The position numbers and the translations under genes are program-made. This document shows, piece after piece, positions 11,973 through 24,157 of a stretch of DNA of 64,000 bases. The stretch's first letter is position 1. Each line of letters starts with the position of its first letter. The notes below the pieces were generated by a model. That model saw nothing but the letters and a program-made list of their open reading frames with translations, had not been told where the DNA came from and made no database searches. Source of the stretch: Dipteris shenzhenensis (lineage: Eukaryota > Polypodiophyta > Polypodiopsida > Gleicheniales); assembly GCA_047967505.1 (NCBI GenBank), contig CM106539.1; one strand, written 5' to 3'.

Positions 11973-13275
11973 TAATGGAGTAAGGTGAGCTCATAGGATA
12001 TGTATTGGTCAACAAAATATATAACAACTTCATATGGTTCCTGGTTGTAAGTAGGAGTGTTTCTAATCCATCGCAAACCATTGTCATGCTTTCTCCCATG
12101 ATTTTGAAATTTAGTTGCAAAGTAAAAATCTTGTGCTTGTCCAAAAATCCGACTATCAGATTTTAGGAGTTTCCTTAATGCTCTAATACATTGATTGTAA
12201 TAACATGCACATGTCATCGGATCATCGTGTACAAGTTGATGGACTGGGTTGTTTTCATCAATAGTGTCGTGTTTCTATCATGCACAACTTTTTCAATACA
12301 TTTTTTAATGCTACTCAATTACTTTCTTGCTTGTGAATGTCACGAAGAATGTTGGGGGGACTAGGTGTGGCAAATCACCTCAAATCATTTTTTGAATTGG
12401 CTTTCCAATTAGTAAGGAGATGTTCTAATGCTTTCAAGCTCTTGATAACCCACATCTGATTGTAAAAATGAATTCAGGTTGGGTTTAGTTTAAACATCTA
12501 CAATAGTTAAAGCTCTACTGTGTGATTGTGCTTTTTGCATCCGGATCCACACTAAACCTATAATGAGATGAATTAGTAATTTTGTTGCTTTGAAGAAAAG
12601 ATTTTCGAATATGCATTGCAAAGCACCGGTCCTCCTGCATTATCTCCCATTGTGCAACGTTTTGGTAGCTTAGGATTTGAAGCATGCGGCTCGTGTCTCG
12701 ATTGGCCAAAAACAATGTTGGGTAGTTTCAATCTTTGTAGTATTTGTATTTGTTTATACCTAAACGTTTTTTGTTCTCACTAGGTGCAACGGCTATGACA
12801 CTTGAGGCTCTATAAAAAATTTCATTTGCATCTATGTGGCCATGTACTAATGAATCTATAAATGGATCATCATTTTCATCTTCTTGTTCCCCTACATTTG
12901 ATTGTTTGCAAGCAGTCGTTGTATGTCGTCTCACTATTTTGATGTGCTTGTGTTTTGAGCTAGAAATGTGGGAGCCAAGGGTGCAATATGGTCACATCTT
13001 CTTGCTTATACAATTTATTTTTTATCGCAATTCCTATGGTCATTCTATCATCTAGTTGTTGTGGAAGCACAGTTTGAACATTTTCAGTGCCAGTGGTGAC
13101 ATTTATAATTGAATGTCACTTGGAGCACAACTAGTCTTTCTTCAAGATATGAAAGCATTGCACCTCTTGGATTTGGTCATTTAGTTTCTGCATAGGCCAT
13201 GCCAAAGTAGGAATTTTGTTCTGGTTGACTTGTTGCTTGCTCTTGAAATAAATGGCATTGTTACATGCTCCTATG
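11973..13275 (-). pseudogene. Helitron Rep (HUH) domain fragment, locus A
   Basis: The minus strand encodes the Rep nuclease part of a Helitron transposase. Around 12061-12110 it reads FQNHGRKHDNGLRWI, the HUH-motif region. The second histidine of H-x-H is Asn here (KHDNG), whereas the copy at 35.8 kb keeps KHDHG. Next comes EVVIYFVDQYISYEL, like the segment after the HUH motif in other Helitrons. Upstream (12515-12934) the frame gives FLQSNKITNSSHYRFSVDPD and other pieces matching 36012-36440. Multiple stops and frame changes make it a relic. The homology with locus B stops at about 13274 (ACATGCTCCTAT), exactly where Ty3/gypsy sequence begins. Confidence 0.75.
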
Positions 13276-13850
13276 CATAACAGCGACATAATCCACTTGA
13301 AAGTATGATTTGTAGACTCTGCCATTAGCCTACGGATAATAGGGGCAAGACTTCTTGTGAATCACCATATAAAAAGAATTCATCTGCTTGATGAACTTAT
13401 TGACAAAGTGAGTCCCCCTGTCATTGACAATCTCAATTGGGCACCTGAACCAAGTGAACACATCGCGGTATAGGCATTTTGTGATTCACTTTACGGTATT
13501 GTCTCGAAAATCCCAAGATTCCACCCATTTGGTACAATAATCCATGGCTACCAGAGTGTAACAATTCCTTGTGTGGGCAGCTGCAGGCTTGAATGGACCC
13601 ATGAAATCCAAGCCCCACTTCTGAAATGGCTCCAAAGGTAATATGGGTTTAAGTGGCATGTAATCTTGATCAATGGGTTGGCCCAACCGTTGGCAAAGGT
13701 CGCAACTTTTTGAAAACCATCTGGCATCCTTCTGCATGGTTAGCCACCATAAACCTGCCTGCAAAACTTTCTTTGCGGTGACTTTGCCCACAAAATGGCC
13801 ACTCGAAACCCCACAATGGGCTTCCATTAGCATTGCCTCCTGTCATGAGA
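13276..13850 (-). pseudogene. Gypsy integrase, 3' truncated
   Basis: The zinc-binding region reads AHCGVSSGHF ... KSCDLCQRLG (HHCC type). The catalytic core follows with WGLDFMGPFKP (first Asp), TLVAMDYCTKWVE, and in a shifted frame IEIVNDRGTHFVNKF (second Asp) and then AESTNHTFKWIM (Glu). The protein breaks off a few residues after that glutamate at about 13276, where the reading frame runs directly into Helitron-derived sequence. One open frame (13131-13325) spans that junction. There is a frameshift near 13480. Confidence 0.85.
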
Positions 13851-14276
13851 TGGAACACACCGCAACAATGCCTCTGTCAAGTGTTGCCGGTACAACTGGC
13901 CGAGAACTACTTCAAAGGATCAGCTCTGCAATGCCAAATGTTTCCTCTGGTCTCTATTCATGTACTTGGGCATGATGCCAATAGATACGAACGAGAGCAT
14001 CTCATCATACCATGACCATGGTCCTTTTAGAATGACTTGGCATCTGCCGTGATCGGATCTGACCGAAAAATCACTGCTAGCTTTGCATCAAGAAACTCAT
14101 CCTCTACTCCCGTTGGCATTTCTCCAGACTCCAGTCAAGATAGGTAATCTACCACCGCATGCTGCGAGCCCAGCCTATGAATCACATCAAAAACATATTC
14201 CTGCAATAACAACACCCATCGTGCCAATCGGCCCATAAGACTTTGCTATTTTACCAAATACAACAATGCGGAATGA

Positions 14277-15556
14277 TCAACATGGAATACAAAAGGTCAA
14301 CCGGAATTCCTTGATAGAATAGATCATGCCCAGTCCTTGTCGCTCTATGACCAAGTAACTCTTTTCGGCTGTTGAAAGCTGTCGACTTGCATAGTAGACT
14401 GGGCGATACCATTTATCTGCATCTTCTTGCATCAAGACACTCCCAATAGCTCTTTTGGAGGCATCCACAAACACATGAAAATTCTTCTCCCAATCCGGAG
14501 ACACAAGCATCGGTGCTCTGGAAAGCTGAATCTTGAGTTGTCGATACGCTTTGTCACACTCTGCGGTTCACACAAATGCCTTCGGTTCCACATGAACCAA
14601 TGCATTCAAGGGAATCTCCATGTGAGCTAGAAACTGCAAATGTTTGCCCTGCCATTAAATTTGGCCCAAGAACCTCAAGCACTCCTTAGGTGTTATTGGC
14701 ACCAGGGCTTGCATAGTTGCTGCCACTTTGTCCGGATCCACCGCAATTCCTTCCGCCGAGATCACATGCCCCAGGAGTTGGCCGCTGTGGATTGTGAATG
14801 CACATTTCATAGGATTCAGACTGAAGGAGACTTCCTTGTATCGTTAAAAACACTTCTGCAAATGCTCCACGTGCTCAGTGAAAGTTCCGAACACACTGAG
14901 GTCATCCAGGAAAATCCGCATGAAATTTGTCAAATAAGAGCCGAAAATCTCCTGCATTGCTCGCTGAAAAGTCGAGGGAGCATTCTGCAATCCAAACCAC
15001 ATGACTGTGTAGAATAGACCCCCCCTCATGTTATGAACATTGTTTTGGACTGGTCTTCCAGAGCCATTCGGATTTGGTTGTACCCGTTATATCCATCCAA
15101 GAAAGAGTACACCTCATGCCGCAGCACTTTGTCTAGCATAGAATCCATGTATAGTAAGGGAAATGGATCAGGTACAGTGGCCACATTCAGCTCGCGGTAG
15201 TCGACACAAATCCACAATTTATTATTTTTCTTTGGCACAATGACAATTGGGGAAATCCACTACGGATTCTCAATCGGTGCGATGAATCCCACCTATAGCA
15301 GGTGCTCCAATTCTTCATGCACTTGCTTGGCCACGTGCGGATTCATATGATACCTCTGTATCTTTGTTACATCTGGCTTGAGGTTGACTCGATGCTGGTA
15401 AAATTTTAGATCCAGACCCTTAATATCCACATAATTCCAGGCAAACACATCAGAAAAATCCCGCAAGAGGGCAATCAATTCATTGCAAAATTCAGCTGTC
15501 AAGAATGTGCTGATTTTGACTAGTTTTGATGCTCCATCCTCTCCTAGATAAACCAT
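14277..15556 (-). pseudogene. Gypsy reverse transcriptase and RNase H
   Basis: The RT starts with a plant-gypsy leader (FSDVFAWNYVDIKGLD, 15300-15556). It then has VPKKNNKLWICVDYRELN, YSFLDGYNGYNQIRM (first catalytic Asp), LQNAPSTFQRAMQEIF and MRIFLDDLSVFG (the xDD box as LDD). RNase H follows with FHVFVDASKRAIGSVLMQ and YYASRQLSTAEKSYLVIERQ. Stops interrupt the frame (for example between 15238 and 15293, at 15026 and near 14840). The catalytic residues are still readable, so the decay is recent enough to recognise but the gene cannot work. Confidence 0.9.
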
Positions 15557-15631
15557 ATCCTGAGCATCTTCCTGGACTTATGTGATTCGGCTCATCTGTT
15601 CTTTGAATTCTCTCTCCTGCTGCAGGAGATC

Positions 15632-16385
15632 TCATAGATCCATATCCACTGCTACTTGCTGGGGCTCAGTTGCCTCCTTTAAAATTGTGCTGGCCACACC
15701 CGCTAGAAGACTTTGATGCATGTAACTTTCCATAATGCCTTCCACTTCGATGGTGAAGATAGGAACTAACTCTGGATTTGCTTTGAGAAAGGCTTCCTCC
15801 TCATCATCCTCCAATCCGTTTGCCATGTTCACCATCTCGACCAACACAGGTCGTACCACATCTGCCAAAGGTGCTACCACTCCCATTGTGACCCACACTT
15901 TCTTCTTTCCTCTTCGCACTGAAATGATGTTCTGCTACCAATTTTTCTTGACCTTTGCTTGCCGCAACCAAGGCCTACCCAAGAGGATGCTATACTCTGA
16001 GCACCACAAAGGAAACCACGAATGGAATACTCGCGACCTCCAAAACAACAACCCATAAGATTCCAAGTGGTCGAACTTGGCGTTGATAAGCCATGTAGAC
16101 TAAGAATGGCGCCAGCTCCTAGGACATCCATCCCATTTCTTGGCAGGTCTTCAAAGTGATGATATTGACCCTTGATCTGCCATCTACTAGCACCTTAGCA
16201 AAAGTCTGCCCTTGTGTCTTTGCAGATATAACCAAAATTCTCATGTCGGTCAAAGGGACTGACGTAACTGGGCATGAATCAGCTTGGCATAGCTCCACCT
16301 CTTCTGGTTTAGACTCCATGTGCAGGGCATGCAACAATTGCCAATGGAATCCCAAAACCAGGTTAAGCAATATTCCAGAATGCAC
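15632..16385 (-). pseudogene. Gypsy retropepsin-like protease region
   Basis: The protease core reads AKVLVDGRSRVNIITLKTCQEMG. Active sites in related elements have D-[ST]-G or DGG; here the residues after the Asp are Gly-Arg-Ser, so the site is altered. Downstream the frame passes YSILLGRPWLRQAKVKKNW, the conserved end of plant gypsy proteases, then a TAG, then GKKKVWVTMG and an acidic linker (DDEEEAFLKANPELVPIF). The family is clear; the activity is lost. Confidence 0.8.
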
Positions 16386-16740
16386 TCCAACCTCGGCTCC
16401 CTTTACGGAGAATTTGCCCGCCTCTTAGCTTGGTTTGCGACCAACAATGGAGTTTCTTCGATCGCCTTCGAACCATTCCCTAGTAAGTGTAGCTTGAACT
16501 TGGCTTGAGTCTCCGCCTCTGATTGGACAACCGATTCTGCAAACTCCACCTTACGTGCTTCACTGGGCGTCGTCGTGGACTCTGTTGGTGGCATCAATGG
16601 TGGCTCCTTCATCACAAACTCACAGACTCGGCGTCGGACATGTGCCTCGACTCGCCAATCCTACAGCTTGTCATCGTTCTTGGGAGTCGATCCTCGTGGC
16701 TCGGTACCAGCACGGGTGATTATACTAATCTCCGAACACA

Positions 16741-17649
16741 CTAGCGGATCATGATCAACAATGTGTACCATCGAAATGTTGGGCATTTTCTCAAACATCT
16801 TTTGCCACTCTGCATGTTGCCGATCCCATTCCTGAGCCTCCAGGCATTCGTTCTACCAATGGCCTTCGCCCAAGCAAAATAGACAGGTTTTCGATCAATT
16901 TTGACCACGACCCCTGCCTCCACAGCCATCGCCGCTTGTGCCTCGTTGGAACATCTGTTGTTGCAGTTGAAATGCTTGCTATTGCGGCTCTTCTTGCACA
17001 AAAGACACAGCCACATCTTGCTACTACTAACCAACCACTGTCTAGCCGCGCCCATTATAGTGGCATCCCACTGTGTTGTGTGTATTAGTCAAGCAAATCG
17101 CGCACCAATTCACATTAAGAGCACACTCGACTACGAAGTGACCAGGATTACAACAGTGAGTGCACCAAATACCCTTCAGGCCTTTAGGTACTAATCCTTC
17201 TCTGGAAGCCACTGCTGTGCCCTTACCCCCTTTAGATGTTCTCCGGATCTTCATCTCCACTTTCGAGTTGGATTCCTTTGAGCTAGTACCTTCAGAGCTT
17301 CCTTTCAAGCTAGTCACATCTGTATCTTCATCATTATCATCCGACTTCTTAGATTTTGGCATCTTCTTTTTGGCTTTACTCTTTGCGAATTCGCGGTTGT
17401 TGGATGTCCTCCCATGTAGCAAATCCCCCGCCCACACTACTTGCGCCATGACTACCTCGAGTGTTGTCTGTGTCCAATCCACTGTGGCCAATGCCATCCG
17501 CACATCCCATAACATCCCCGAAATGAAGTAGTCATTGAGTACCTCATCTGGTGGTTGTGGCGGCCAATTCTGCGGATGACACTCACTATGAAATGAGGTT
17601 CTTCACTGGAATTTCGGATGAGGTTTACGCAGTCCACTATGAGTGCCAT
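16741..17649 (-). pseudogene. Gypsy gag with two zinc-knuckle-like motifs
   Basis: The C-terminal half of gag carries a Ser/Lys-rich linker (KKKMPKSKKSDDNDEDTD), a basic stretch, then CTHCCNPGHFVVEC, a canonical CX2CX4HX4C zinc knuckle. A second cysteine/histidine cluster, CAICLTNTHNTVGCHY, follows. Upstream, the capsid end reads LAxVDWTQTTLEVVMAQVV in the best frame. The 5' part of gag and any LTR are missing; satellite B begins within a few bases of 17650. Confidence 0.85.
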
Positions 17650-17659
17650 GTGTTAGGGC

Positions 17660-20142
17660 CTAAAACCACATGGGTTTAGCCCTAAAAATTTTGGCCTTGT
17701 GGTCAAAACTTTTGAGGGCAAGGGCAAGATACAAGCATTGCATCTTTGGCCACAACGTATGGAAAAGTTTTGGCCTTGAGCTCGAAACTTCTTATGGCCA
17801 AGAGGTATAGAAAAATTTGAGGAAAAAGTTTTGACCCTTAGGCTAATACTTCTGATGGAAAATGCATGCATAGAGTTTTGGCCTTGAGGCCAACACTTCT
17901 TATGGAAAATATTTGGCATCGAGGCCAAAATTTCTGATGGCCAAAACTTATGGGGGAAACATCCAAGCATAGAGTTTTGGCCTTGTGGTCAAGACTTTTG
18001 AGGGCAAGGGCAAGATACAAGCATTAGGTGTTTGGCCACAAGGTATGGAAAAGTTTTATGACCAAAAGGTTTAGAAAAGTTTTTGTAAGAGTTTTGATCT
18101 TGAGGCTAAAACTTTTGATGGAAAATGCAAGCATTGACTTTTGGCCTTGAGGCCAAAACTTCTTATGGAAAAGATTTGGCCTTGAATGGCCAAAACTTTT
18201 GGCCTTGTGGTCAAAACTTTTGACGGCAAGGACAAGATACAAGCATTGCATGTTTGGCCACAATGTATGGAAAAGTTTTGGCCTTGAGGCCATAACTTCT
18301 TATGGCCAAAAGGTATAGAAAATTTTGAGAAAACAGTTTTGACCCTTAGGCATGCTTCTGATGGAAAATGCATGCATAGAGTTTTGGCCTTGAGGCCAAA
18401 ACTTCAGATGGAAAAGATTTGGCATTGAGGCCAAAACTTCTAATGGCCAAAACTTCTGGGGGCAACATCCAAGCATAGAGTTTTGGCCTTGCGGTCAAAA
18501 CTTTTGAGGTCAAGGGCAAGATACAAGCATTAGATGTTTGGCCACAAGGTATGGAAAAGTTTTGGCCTTGAGGCCATAACTTCTTATGGCCAAAAGGTTT
18601 AGAAAAGCTTGTGTAAGAGTTTTGTTCTTGACGCTAAAACTTTTGATGGAAAATGGAATCATAGAGGTAAGGACAAAATACAAGCATAGATTGATTGGCT
18701 ACTAGGTATGGAAAAGATTTGGCCTGGTGGCCAAAACTTCAGATGGAAAATGCAAGCATAGAGGCAAGGACAAGATACAAGTGCGATACAAGCATAGATT
18801 GTTTAGCCAAAGGTATGGAAAAGATTTGGTCTTGCGGTCAAAACTTTTGAGGGCAACGGCAAGATACAAACATTGAATGTTTGGCCATAAGGTATGGAAA
18901 AGTTTTGGCCTTGAGGCCAAAACTTCTTATAGCCAAAAGGTATAGAAAACTTTGTGGAAGAGTTTTGACCTTGAGGCTAAAACTTCTTACGGAAAATGCA
19001 AGCATAGAGGTATGGACAAGATACAATCATAGATTGATTGGCAACCAATTATGGAAAAGATTTGACCTTGTGGCCAAAACTTGGGGTGATGGAATATGCA
19101 AGCACAGAGGCAAGGAGAAGATACAAGCATAGATTGTGTGGCCACATTGAATGGAAAAGATTTGGCCTTGAGGACAAAACTTCCTATGGCCAAAACTTCT
19201 CAGGTAACATCCAAGCATGGAGTTTTGGCCTTGTGGTCAAAACTTTTGAGGGCCACATTGTATGGAAAAGATTTGGCCTTAAGGCCAAACTTCTCAGGTA
19301 AAATCCAAGCATGGATTTTTTGCCTTGTGGTCAAAACTTTTAAGGGCAAGGGCAAGATATAAGCATTGGATGTTTAGCCATAAGGTATGGAAAAGTTTTG
19401 GCCTTGAAGTAAAAGGCCAAAAGGTATAGAAAAGTTTGAGGAAGACTTTTGACCTTGAGGCTAAAACCTTTGATGGAAAATGCAAGCTTGGAGTTTTAGC
19501 CTTCAGGCCAGCACGGCCTTAAGGCCCGGCCTTAAGGCCAACCGTTTTTGGGAAAATGCAAGCATAGACTTTTGGCCATGAGGATGTGGAAAAGTTTTGG
19601 CCTTATGGCCAAAAGTTCTCAAGGAAACATTCAAGCATGGAGATTTGGGCTTGTGGCCAAAGCTTTTGAGGGCAAGGACAAGATACAAGAATGGAATGTT
19701 TGGCCATAGGGTATGGAAAAGTTACGACCAAAACTTCTTATGGAAAATGCAAGCAGAGACTTTTGGCCATGAGGATTTGGAAAAGTTTTGGCCTTGAGGT
19801 CAAAACTTCTCAAGCAAACATCCAAGTTAGAAGTTTTGGCCTTGTGGCCAAAATTTTTGAGGGTATGGAAAAGTTTTAGCCTTGAGGCCAAAACTCTTGG
19901 TGCAAGTCATAGGGACAAAAAATTTTATATTGTCAAAAAGTTTTGGCCATAAGGTCAAATGTTTTTTGAAAATGGGAAAGACATCTCATTAGTTTAGGCG
20001 GGAAACTTTACTTGGGGGGGAATTTCAAATTTTAAACTTGAACTCTTTTCAAATTGGAATCGATTAAGAAGCAGGATTTTTCGTTTATGTGAACTTCAAT
20101 TTGAATTTGAATTTCAATTTGGATTTCATCTTGTGAGTGGGA

Positions 20143-20194
<52 letters not shown>

Positions 20195-20340
20195 TTCAAA
20201 GATTTGTCCACAAGGCGAAAACTTTGTGAGGCCTTCCAAACTACCCCTGGGAGATGACATCTTGAACCAGATGTGTGAAAGTTTAGACCTTGTGGCCAAA
20301 ACTTTCAAGGGAAACAAACTCATGAAGAGTATCTCATAAC
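17660..20340. repeat. Satellite B: hairpin-based repeat
   Basis: Dozens of copies of an inverted repeat with 11-bp arms AAGTTTTGGCC and GGCCAAAACTT around a 4-base loop (mostly TTGA, also TTGTGG variants) occur, a clean example being 18900-18925. Between hairpins the linker phrases AAAATGCAAGCATAGAG, GCAAGGACAAGATACAAGCAT, GTTTGGCCACAAGGTATGG and ACATCCAAGCATGGAG recur in varying order. There is no single fixed period. Density falls after about 19920, but related phrases continue to 20340 and again at 20440-20620. All open frames inside translate the repeat and are not genes. Confidence 0.9.
20147..20192. repeat. (GA)n microsatellite
   Basis: An uninterrupted GA run of about 46 bases directly follows GTGGGAGAGG. 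It lies between copies of satellite B phrases. The flank GTGAGGCCTTCCAAACT...GATGACATCTTGAAC at 20229-20265 is repeated at about 20608-20655. Confidence 0.95.
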
Positions 20341-20344
20341 CAAA

Positions 20345-23300
20345 ACTTCTAACCCATGATGATTTTGCCACAATATCAAAACTTTCCACATACACTCACA
20401 CACACATACATATATGCATATGTAGACACTTGAAAAGTTTTCACCACAAGGTCAGAACTTTTCCATGGCTTGTTTATGAGGTAGCATATAAAATTTTTAC
20501 TCATCCTCCATAGAGACTCGGCTTATTAGATTTGGCCACAAGTTCAAAACATTTCCAAATCTTGTTAAAAACACCACTCTAGAACAAGGCCACAAGGAGA
20601 AAACTTTGTGAGGCCTTCCAAACTTCCCCTAGGGGATGACATCTTGAACTAGATGTTTTACCCCGGCTTGTTATCGCTTTTACCAAAGAACCAAGCCACC
20701 TTCTAGATTCAAAAGAGTGTGCAATACTGGGCATGTATGAGCGGGAGAGTAATCCATCCCAATACTGGGCACTAGTAAGTGATCAAAGTTTAATGTTAAT
20801 ATAAACACATTTGTAGCATCAAACCGATGATGGGTATGGGGGAATATCTGAATGACGAGAAGCATGTAATTATCCATGCTCAAGAAATGACAAGGAGTTT
20901 AGTTGCACCAATACAAAAGTGTACCTTTACATAATTTCATAGGAAGTTCACACAACTACCAAGTGAGGTAACAATTTAAAATAAAGAGAAGTGATGAGAT
21001 AGGTAGCTGGACTCACCTACATCCATCCACAAGCATAGCATGTTAGAGGGATAGTGTACCCTCGGATACCCTTTGTATTGGACCACTAGAGCATTTCAAT
21101 TTTGAAAGAGAAGTGATGCAAAAATTTCTTGGGACCTTGGACCACCGCATTCCATGAGGAGTTAAATGCAAGGGTGTGGTCAGGTGAGTGCAAAGAGGAG
21201 TAGTAATGAGAAAGGGCCACTAGAGTCGGGATGGAGGTTTTTTCCATATGGGAGAGTTTTGAGATAAATCCCTATCACAAACTTTGAGAAGGCGCGGAGC
21301 TCAACGTTTGAAAGTTCAAGTCATGAGCTCGCTACTTCGGCCCTGGAGAAGCGCAAAATTTTGTTGATCAGAATTAATGTGGCACAATAGCTCTGTCCTC
21401 ACGGATGACTCCTTTGCCTTCACGAAACACAACCGTTTGGAAACAAGTGAACATGTCAAATGGAGGGAGGCTGATTCTACGCAACCCGAGGACTCGAAGA
21501 CATCCTAGCTCGCTATTGGAGACACTAGCTTGATGCCCAGGAAGGAATTGAGGCCGAAAAGCTCCACGAAAACAGCAGACTACGGATAGATGCGCAGAGC
21601 AACCCTTCAGGTGAGTCCGTGCTTTGGATTTCACGACTTGGTAGAGAGCAATGAACTGTTCTCAGTTGCTGTAAAGAACGATGAGCTGTCCTCACCTCTG
21701 TGTGTTTCTTATAGCGCAACGGTAGAATAGAGGCTTACCTTCTCAGGCCTTTGAATGAAACGCAAGCAGATGAAGCCCGCGCACTGAGACTCAAGCTTCC
21801 TGCACTACACCACTTCATGTATCCTGTCTTCTCCCAACAAGTCTGAGTATCCTAGCAATTGGTGTGAGACAGAGCTCTGGACAGGATTTTCCTCGTGCAC
21901 TCAATCATATCGAGAACTTAGAGCACCGTTCGTTCTGGAGTTTTTTGGTCTCGTGACACCAAACCTCCACAGATGTTGCTGCTGCAAGCTTGTAGATCAT
22001 CCCTAATGAACATTCACATGCATTGATTTGCCAACTTATTAGTTGCTGCATGTATGCCTACAAACTTAGAATCTGTCAAACATAAATCACGTGAAAAGAG
22101 GTAGGCAACACTTGGAATGTTGGACTCTTCTCAACCATTTTGACATTTGGGCAATGCAGAAATGCTTTCGATTTTCAAAGTTAGCTAGTTTATTGGGAAT
22201 ATGGGAGCTTATGTTGTGTAGTGAGATGCTGAGAGAGCACACACATGGGCATGGAGAAACTACGATCCATGCTTCTTGTGGGCAGGCTCCACTTTTAGGC
22301 TACTGTGCAACAACACTCAACTTTCATTCGTTTGCTGACTCCTAGAGGTCTCAACGGATGGAACTTTGCTCGAGGTCTCAGCCCATTTTCTTGTCCACTC
22401 AATTAACAAAATTAGATAACATGTTGTTTACAATATGTTAACCTCTAGGTGACCCTAGGCGGACAGCTTATAATTGGCTCTCCTACGGCGACAGCTTTCT
22501 ATGTCTCTCCTATGGCTCAGAGCTCTCTACTTGAGCTCTTACATCAATAGAATCTCAACCTTCTGTTAGGTCCATGCTCGGAGCTCTTTCTACATGAAGC
22601 CGTGTCCACGACTTTCAGTCAGATTCATGCTAAACTAGAAATTGAAAAGCCTTATCACGTTGCGCACCCGGTGTTAGTTGCTTCATGGTTTTGGACCAGC
22701 ATGGCTGTTACCTCATCCCGGTGTTAGTTGCTTCATGGTTTTAGACCAGCACGACTGTTACCTTTTCTCTACAACTCTATTTAAACAAGTTGCAATAGCT
22801 TGTCCATTTCCTTACTTCCGTGTGCTACACTGCATCTAGATTGTCGCTACAAAAGGGAAGACTACGATAGCCCTTTCCTTGATCTTCCCCATTGTGATAT
22901 TAAATGTCATTGCACTTTGGTGAAGGTTTTGGGGCATACTAGAGACTAGCACTTTACCTTACTGGTGGATCTACTCAAACTAAGGACTATGGGCAATTTG
23001 TGTGAAAGGATTTCAAGCACTACAACTTTTATTAGTTTACCTTACTCGAGCTGATCAAACTAAGGACTATGGGCAGTTTGAGCATGGATTGTCATCTAGC
23101 TTGAGCATGCAAATAGATGGTGTACTCATATGCTCATGATTTGGATACCCCCTACCCACAACTGGTGCATGAAATTCAAGTACACAAGCTTGGATAGACG
23201 CTTAGCATTGCAATGTTGAATGATATGCTTTAAGCGTGCTCTATTTCTACATTGTCATGCCTAGTAGTGTGCTAGAACTGCTATATAGTGTAGCATTATA

Positions 23301-23366
23301 CTCTATGTGGCATGGCTCTTACCATGATTACTAGACTGTTATGGCATGGAGTTACACTTAAGAGAA
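20345..23366. other. Unassigned spacer with short duplications
   Basis: No gene that I can defend. A 50-bp tandem duplication (CGGTGTTAGTTGCTTCATGG...) lies at about 22669-22763. A phrase TTTACCTTACT...AACTAAGGACTATGGGCA occurs at about 22953 and 23037. The stretch 21280-21900 is less AT-rich than its surroundings, yet has no domain, LTR end or RNA structure that I recognise. It could be a decayed LTR. Confidence 0.5.
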
Positions 23367-24157
23367 TTTTGATCTCCTGATCCTTCTGGCACAAGGATAT
23401 TTGAAGGCAGAATTGGAATAGTGCAGGTTTATCTGAGTGAAATGGTGCAAGTATATCAGGCTGTCCAACATAGGCTAATTGTAATGATTTACTAGGTGTA
23501 ATTACAGCAGCTTTTAGTTGTTTTGAGAAAAGTATAACTTTTTCTACAAATGTCTGATTGATTTGCTTCCAAAAGAAAATTTTAGCTTGTCTAAAGATCT
23601 GCAACATCTCAGTTCAAGTCAACATGTGATTCCTTATGTATCGGAAGATAGGCAGCTTGCAATATGGTTGTCCACAAGTTTCCATCACTACTTGAGAAGG
23701 GTGTCCTTTGTAAACTGACTACCATTTGCTTATTGTTGGGTCTTTCTATACTCTTCTTAATACTTTGGGTTCTAATCATCTTGGCACGAGGATATTTAAG
23801 GGCAGAATTGGAATAGTGCAAGTATATGTGGCTGAAATAGTGCAAGTATATCCAGCTGTCCAACATAGGCTAATTGCAATGATTCATTGGCTGTAATTCA
23901 GCAGCTTTTAGCTGTTTTGAGAACGGTATATCTTTTTCTACAAATGTCTAATTGATTTGCTTCCACAAGGAAAAATTTAGCTTGTCCAAAGATCTGCAAC
24001 TTATTTTTTCAAGTCAGAATACGATTCCTTATGTATCGGAAGATATGCAGCTTGTAATATGGCTGTCCATAAGTTTCTGTCACTACTTAAGAAAGGAATC
24101 CTTTGTAAAGGCTGATTACCATTTGCTTATTTTTGGGTCTTTCTATACTCTTCCGTT
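23367..24157. repeat. Tandem duplication, period about 395 bp
   Basis: Two copies (about 23367-23760 and 23762-24157) share GGCAGAATTGGAATAGTGCA, GCTGTCCAACATAGGCTAAT, TTTTCTACAAATGTCT, CTTATGTATCGGAAGATA and GGGTCTTTCTATACTCTTC in the same order. Divergence is roughly one base in ten by eye. No protein-coding signal is evident. It may be a piece of a non-autonomous transposon. Confidence 0.85.

Larger units (their letters stand above)
13276..17650 (-). mobile_element. Truncated Ty3/gypsy retrotransposon
   Basis: Read on the minus strand, the order is gag with zinc knuckles, protease, reverse transcriptase, RNase H, integrase. That is the Ty3/gypsy (Metaviridae) order; Copia would have integrase before RT. 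No LTRs are present. The gag side ends in satellite B at about 17650 and the integrase side ends in Helitron sequence at about 13275, so both ends are lost. The WGLDFMGP integrase motif and the lack of any chromodomain suggest an Athila/Tat-like or other non-chromovirus plant lineage (inference). Many stops and shifts break every domain. Confidence 0.9.

Noticed and set aside
17653-19891. Many open frames of 60-105 codons in satellite B
   Set aside because: Same reason: periodic peptides dictated by the hairpin repeat.
21690-21800. Possible tRNA gene (GCGCAACGGTAGAATAGAGG resembles a D-arm)
   Set aside because: No matching acceptor, anticodon or T-arm could be folded around it.
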